A stretch of DNA of 64,000 bases, taken from positions 10,418 through 74,417 of the forward strand of contig CAYTUG010000010.1 of the NCBI GenBank assembly GCA_964441275.1, written 5' to 3'. The DNA is from SZUA-584 sp964441275. Lineage in GTDB: Bacteria; Bacillota; Clostridia; Christensenellales; SZUA-584. The position numbers were made by a program, and so were the translations under genes. The notes under the pieces are model-generated. The model saw only the letters and a program-made list of their open reading frames with translations, was not told where the DNA came from and ran no database searches. Below, one piece after another: positions 60,959 through 64,000 of the stretch (the stretch's first letter is position 1; each line of letters begins with the position of its first letter).

Positions 60959-61183
60959 ATGAAAAACTGGATAACGAGTTTAAAAACCAATACCGTGCAA
61001 GAAGGTTTTGAATTGGCTATTAAATTGTCGCAAAAAGGCGTCGAATACACTCAGCCGTCTGAAGAGATACGCAAAAGGTTAAGGCCGTGGTATTCGAGAA
61101 ACGCAGATAGCCTTATAGCTGCCTCTCAAGTTGTGGCTATTAACTTTCAAACGGTAGCTGCAGCTAACGGTTATTGGAGATAA
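60959..61183 (+). CDS. Small protein of unknown function, 74 residues
   Basis: ATG 60959 lies 6 bp behind GGGGGGG. The protein is MKNWITSLKTNTVQEGFELA at the start and then helical, with RKRLRPWYSRNADSLIAASQ and a hydrophobic, Ala/Val-rich end (VVAINFQTVAAANG). It has no membrane helix and no Cys. I do not recognise it. It is isolated from its neighbours by more than 190 bp on each side. Confidence 0.6.
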   Translation: MKNWITSLKTNTVQEGFELAIKLSQKGVEYTQPSEEIRKRLRPWYSRNADSLIAASQVVAINFQTVAAANGYWR

Positions 61184-61447
61184 TTTCGCCATCGGTGCTT
61201 TTTTAGGCTGCCGCAGTTACGCAACTGCATAATTGTTTGCTTTAAGCAAGAAAAGGATAAAAACAAAGAAAGCACAACAAAATATGAATAGTTTAGCCTT
61301 CTTTCGAAGATTTAAAACAAAACCTTAAACGAAAGGGAATAAACTTTTATATCAAAGGCTTAAGGCATCAGAATATTTAACCCTAAACTTTTGCCGCCCT
61401 AATGCCGAAATAATATGCACAAACAAATATATGAATGAGGGGATAAA
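61184..61447. other. Intergenic region, nothing recognised
   Basis: AT-rich sequence with no supported reading frame or strong hairpin. It ends in the ribosome binding site of the next small gene. Confidence 0.5.
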
Positions 61448-61630
61448 ATGGGGGAGTACGTGGGTTTAGTGTGCTGTTGCACATACGAAGGATTAAACGG
61501 AATTGTCCATAAAGGCATAGAGCGGGGAATAGAGCGGGAGAGATTGCCCAAAGAGTTAGTAACTTGCGAAAACTTTGAAAAGTCCCGATTCGATAAGTGC
61601 AGCATATGCGATGTTTCGAGAGGAAAGTAA
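61448..61630 (+). CDS. Small Cys-containing protein of unknown function, 60 residues
   Basis: ATG 61448 follows GAGGGG by 6 bp. The protein has five to six Cys, with VGLVCCCTYEGLNGIVHKGI at the N-terminus, a basic/acidic helix (GIERERLPKELV) and FDKCSICDVSRGK at the end. A hairpin with a U-run lies 20 bp downstream, which supports a real transcription unit. The opposite strand also has open frames, so the coding call is not certain. Confidence 0.45.
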   Translation: MGEYVGLVCCCTYEGLNGIVHKGIERGIERERLPKELVTCENFEKSRFDKCSICDVSRGK

Positions 61631-61650
61631 ACACTAAGTAACCATTTGGA

Positions 61651-61687
61651 CATTCTGCAAGAACTCTGCGGAATGCCCGCGCTTTTT
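61651..61687 (+). terminator. Terminator after the 60-residue gene
   Basis: CATTCTGC (61651-61658) pairs with GCGGAATG (61668-61675), one T-G pair, with a 9-base loop. CCCGCGCTTTTTG follows. Confidence 0.5.
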
Positions 61688-62090
61688 GTTTTGCAGTGCG
61701 GGTTATGTTTATTTAAAATACGTTTTCCCCGGACTTTTATATTCCTTAAGTGCATCCTGCAGCAAATCAACATTTTTTAAAGTCACGATGGTATAGCATA
61801 TTTATTTCACGCACCATACTTAAGTTTTCTATTAAGAAACACAGTCATTTTGTTCTTGTGCAGCTCGCCCACACTGTGCGCAAGTATGGAAACGCCAAGC
61901 TTGCGCCTCAGCTTTAGGCTTTGAGACAAAAAAGTTGTACAGGGCAAATAAATATACGTTATAAAGGTTTGAAATATAATAACAGCATACACTTATAGTG
62001 AAAACAATGCATAGAACGCAAGACAACAATAGTATGATGGTTATGCGCTTATATGCAAGCCGCGCAAATACTGATTTTAGGGGGGATAAT
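61688..62090. other. Intergenic region before the CPA2 antiporter gene
   Basis: No supported gene. GCGCAAG and CTTGCGC form a 7-bp inverted pair at about 61878-61908. Frames on the minus strand read through this area but have no ribosome binding site or family features. The right end holds the antiporter's ribosome binding site. Confidence 0.5.
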
Positions 62091-63302
62091 ATGGTTGGGT
62101 TGTTGGACAGCTTAGCAAACGAAGCCGTTATTCTCTTAACTTTATCTGTTATTCTTCTTGCCGGGTTTTTACTGACAAGATTAACAAAACTTGTTTGGCT
62201 GCCAAATGTGACGGGATACATAATCGCCGGAGTGATTATTGGACCTTATGCGTTGAACATAGTGCCGGCTGAGACGGTTAAAAACTTTGGATTTTTGAGC
62301 GATATCGCGTTGGCATTTATCGCGTTCGGCGTAGGAAGGTTTTTTAAGAAAGAAGTTTTCAAAGACACCGGCGTTAGAATAATAGTAATTGCGCTATTAG
62401 AATCGTTGATTGCCGGAATATTTGTTACACTTGCCCTGCGTTATATGTTTAAACTTGATTGGGATTTTTGTCTCATATTAGGCGCTATTGCCACAGCTAC
62501 CGCTCCGGCAAGCACGATTATCACCATCCGTCAATATCATGCTCGCGGAAATTTTGTAAATGTATTATTGCAGGTTGTCGCGCTTGACGATGCGGTGTGC
62601 CTGATTGTTTTTAGCATTGCGGCTACGATAATAAACAGCAACGTAAGCAGCGCTATGCCATTGTCCGATATAATTATGCCGTTGCTATACAATATAATTG
62701 CCTTGGGGATAGGCGTGCTTAGCGGTGTGGTGTTAAGCAAACTTATGACGCCGAGCAGAAGCGAAGACAACAGGCTGATACTGACGATTGCGCTTCTTCT
62801 TGGGATTGCAGGATTATGTGTTTCGGTTAATATCTCGCCGTTGCTATCGTGCATGCTGTTTGGAATGACGTACATCAATATGACCAAAGATAAGAAATTG
62901 TACAGGCAAACAGAAAGATTTGCGCCTCCCATATTGTCGATATTCTTTATTGTGTCCGGAATGAGCTTAGACTTAAGTTCTTTTGCCGGGCTGGGGGTGA
63001 TAGGCATATGTTATTTTATAGTTCGGATTGCGGGCAAATATTTAGGTGCGTTTGTCGGATGTGCCATAACAAAAACCTCTAAGACAATTAGAAATTATTT
63101 GGGTTTTGCATTGATACCGCAGGCAGGGGTTTCTATCGGACTTGCGTTTTTAGGGATGAGGATGCTTCCCGCCCAATATGGGAACATGCTGCTTACAATA
63201 ATACTGTCATCTTCGGTATTGTACGAATTAATAGGCCCTGTAAGCGCTAAAATGGCTCTTGTCAATTCAGGCGCCATAAATAAGGAAAAGCGCAAGCGTT
63301 AA
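62091..63302 (+). CDS. Cation:proton antiporter, CPA2 (KefB-like) family
   Basis: ATG 62091 behind TAGGGGGGAT gives 403 residues; an in-frame ATG at 61998 lacks a ribosome binding site. The protein has about twelve membrane helices. Family marks are VTGYIIAGVIIGPYALNIV (about 45), AFIAFGVGRFFKKEVF (about 82) and GAIATATAPASTIITIRQY (about 135), the position of the ion-binding Asp region, with LDDAVCLIVFSI after it. No TrkA-N regulatory domain is attached. It probably exchanges K+ or Na+ for H+. Confidence 0.88.
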   Translation: MVGLLDSLANEAVILLTLSVILLAGFLLTRLTKLVWLPNVTGYIIAGVIIGPYALNIVPAETVKNFGFLSDIALAFIAFGVGRFFKKEVFKDTGVRIIVIALLESLIAGIFVTLALRYMFKLDWDFCLILGAIATATAPASTIITIRQYHARGNFVNVLLQVVALDDAVCLIVFSIAATIINSNVSSAMPLSDIIMPLLYNIIALGIGVLSGVVLSKLMTPSRSEDNRLILTIALLLGIAGLCVSVNISPLLSCMLFGMTYINMTKDKKLYRQTERFAPPILSIFFIVSGMSLDLSSFAGLGVIGICYFIVRIAGKYLGAFVGCAITKTSKTIRNYLGFALIPQAGVSIGLAFLGMRMLPAQYGNMLLTIILSSSVLYELIGPVSAKMALVNSGAINKEKRKR

Positions 63303-63353
63303 TAACAAGCGAACCGGGAGCGCGGTAGTATTTTAGACAATCTGCTAAGCTGA

Positions 63354-63917
63354 AAAGAGCGGAAGAAAAGGCATGTACCAAAGCCGTATGAAACGCCCCA
63401 AATGACCGGAGAATGTATCCAAATAGACGTGAAGTACGTGCCAAGGAACTGCCTGGTAGAAGGAATGCCGCAACTGTATCAGTACACGGCAGTAGACGAA
63501 TGCACGCGAATAAGATGCAGAATGATATTTGAGGAATTGAGCAACTGGAATTCAGTAATGTTTTTACATCATGTAAGAAAGAAGTTCCCGTTTGATATCC
63601 AATGTGTGCAAACGGATAATGGCACCGAGTTTACAAATGCGTTCTCCAATTCCCCAACTCTTACGGCATTTGAGCAGTATTTGAAAAAGGAGAAGATACA
63701 GCATAAAAGAATACGCGTGGCGACGCCAAGGCATAACGGTAAGGTAGAGCGCGTACATCGGATGGACAGCGAAAGGTTTTATGCGGCCAGAACATTCTAT
63801 TCGGTAAAAGATGCAGACGAGCAATTACAGCGCTGCCAGAGATGGGACAATAACTTTCCGCTGCTGGTTTTAGGACGAAAATCGCCCCTCCAGTACTATG
63901 AGGGAAAACTTTGCTAA
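63354..63917 (+). pseudogene. IS481/IS3-like transposase fragment (rve core)
   Basis: An open frame from 63354 gives KERKKRHVPKPYETPQ, then GECIQIDVKYVPR, whose first Asp is the start of the DDE core. VQTDNGTEFTNAF gives the second Asp, and RHNGKVERVHRMDSERFY the Glu. The catalytic triad is thus present, but the N-terminal helix-turn-helix is missing: a TGA lies at 63351 and only traces precede it. The copy is therefore an inactive fragment, unless a frameshift joins it to lost sequence. The right end of the element may lie near 63941. Confidence 0.8.
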
Positions 63918-64000
63918 AAGTGTAACAGATCATTTGACAACGTAGACGGTAGTGCCGAGAATTTTGTGTATTCTCCGAATGTCAGATAATATTATATGGT

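Noticed and set aside
61399..61773. A minus-strand frame of 124 residues opposite the 60-residue gene.
   Set aside because: No ribosome binding site or family features; the plus-strand frame has a ribosome binding site and a terminator.
58129..63941. A 13-bp sequence at 58129-58141 is the exact reverse complement of 63929-63941, which could be the ends of an insertion sequence.
   Set aside because: Many 13-bp inverted matches are expected by chance in 64 kb, the interval holds unrelated antiporter genes, and no target duplication was seen.
1..64000. tRNA, rRNA, T-box and common riboswitch motifs.
   Set aside because: Reading for T-arm and T-box consensus strings gave no convincing candidate.

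Overview
The window looks like a chromosome segment of an endospore-forming lineage of Bacillota (Clostridia-like). The evidence is a GerAB-type germination permease, a SpoIID-family protein, strong GGAGG-type ribosome binding sites with many TTG and GTG starts, a CtsR operator in front of clpB, and a short 49-residue L33. No tRNA or rRNA was found. The organism cannot be named from the sequence.

Layout. 1-5.6 kb: end of a spore-germination permease, a small YeaQ-type membrane protein, a secreted anchored protein, a SpoIID-like protein carrying a dockerin and an SH3 domain, and a PanE-type reductase. 5.8-13.3 kb: an intact operon of podovirus-like virion genes (portal, scaffold, capsid, connector, tail nozzle, fibre) with no terminase, integrase or replication gene. 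13.4-14.6 kb: a DeoR regulator and a VOC protein. 14.6-19.4 kb: argC-argB-argD-argF plus a GNAT acetyltransferase on the minus strand, behind a promoter covered by ARG boxes; argJ is absent. 19.5-22.5 kb: a MacAB-like adaptor, ATPase and permease. 22.6-26.9 kb: ogt, then rpmG-secE-nusG-rplK-rplA and rplJ-rplL with promoters, an L10-type leader and a terminator, not followed by rpoBC. 27-30 kb: a DUF5685/J-domain pair, membrane proteins, a SanA-like protein and rpmB. 30-35.5 kb: a copper P-type ATPase and a zinc/manganese ABC importer. 35.6-41.9 kb: a PAS/GAF/GGDEF/HD-GYP sensor, mtnA and an enoate-reductase-like flavoenzyme. 42-45.9 kb: a CbpA-like J-protein and clpB under CtsR. 46-53 kb: a DUF362 ferredoxin-like protein, a PAS histidine kinase with an HD-GYP response regulator, and a nucleoside kinase. 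53.1-55.9 kb: a second phage-derived group (LLH holin, ejection-like protein, divergent repressor/Cro pair with matched operators, late-regulator-like protein). 56-64 kb: a Cys-rich micropeptide, a split YraQ-type permease with a PadR regulator, a decayed AAA ATPase, an NhaC antiporter, two small unknown proteins, a CPA2 antiporter and an IS transposase fragment.

The most interesting element is the pair of phage-derived loci about 40 kb apart. Each has intact reading frames, neither has packaging or integration genes, and both sit among housekeeping genes. The first holds the head and tail parts, and membrane proteins lie on both sides of its portal gene. The second holds a holin, an ejection-like protein and a complete lambda-style switch. 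Together they could be a domesticated particle (gene-transfer-agent-like or another use of a capsid) or a prophage split by rearrangement. The sequence alone does not decide between these.
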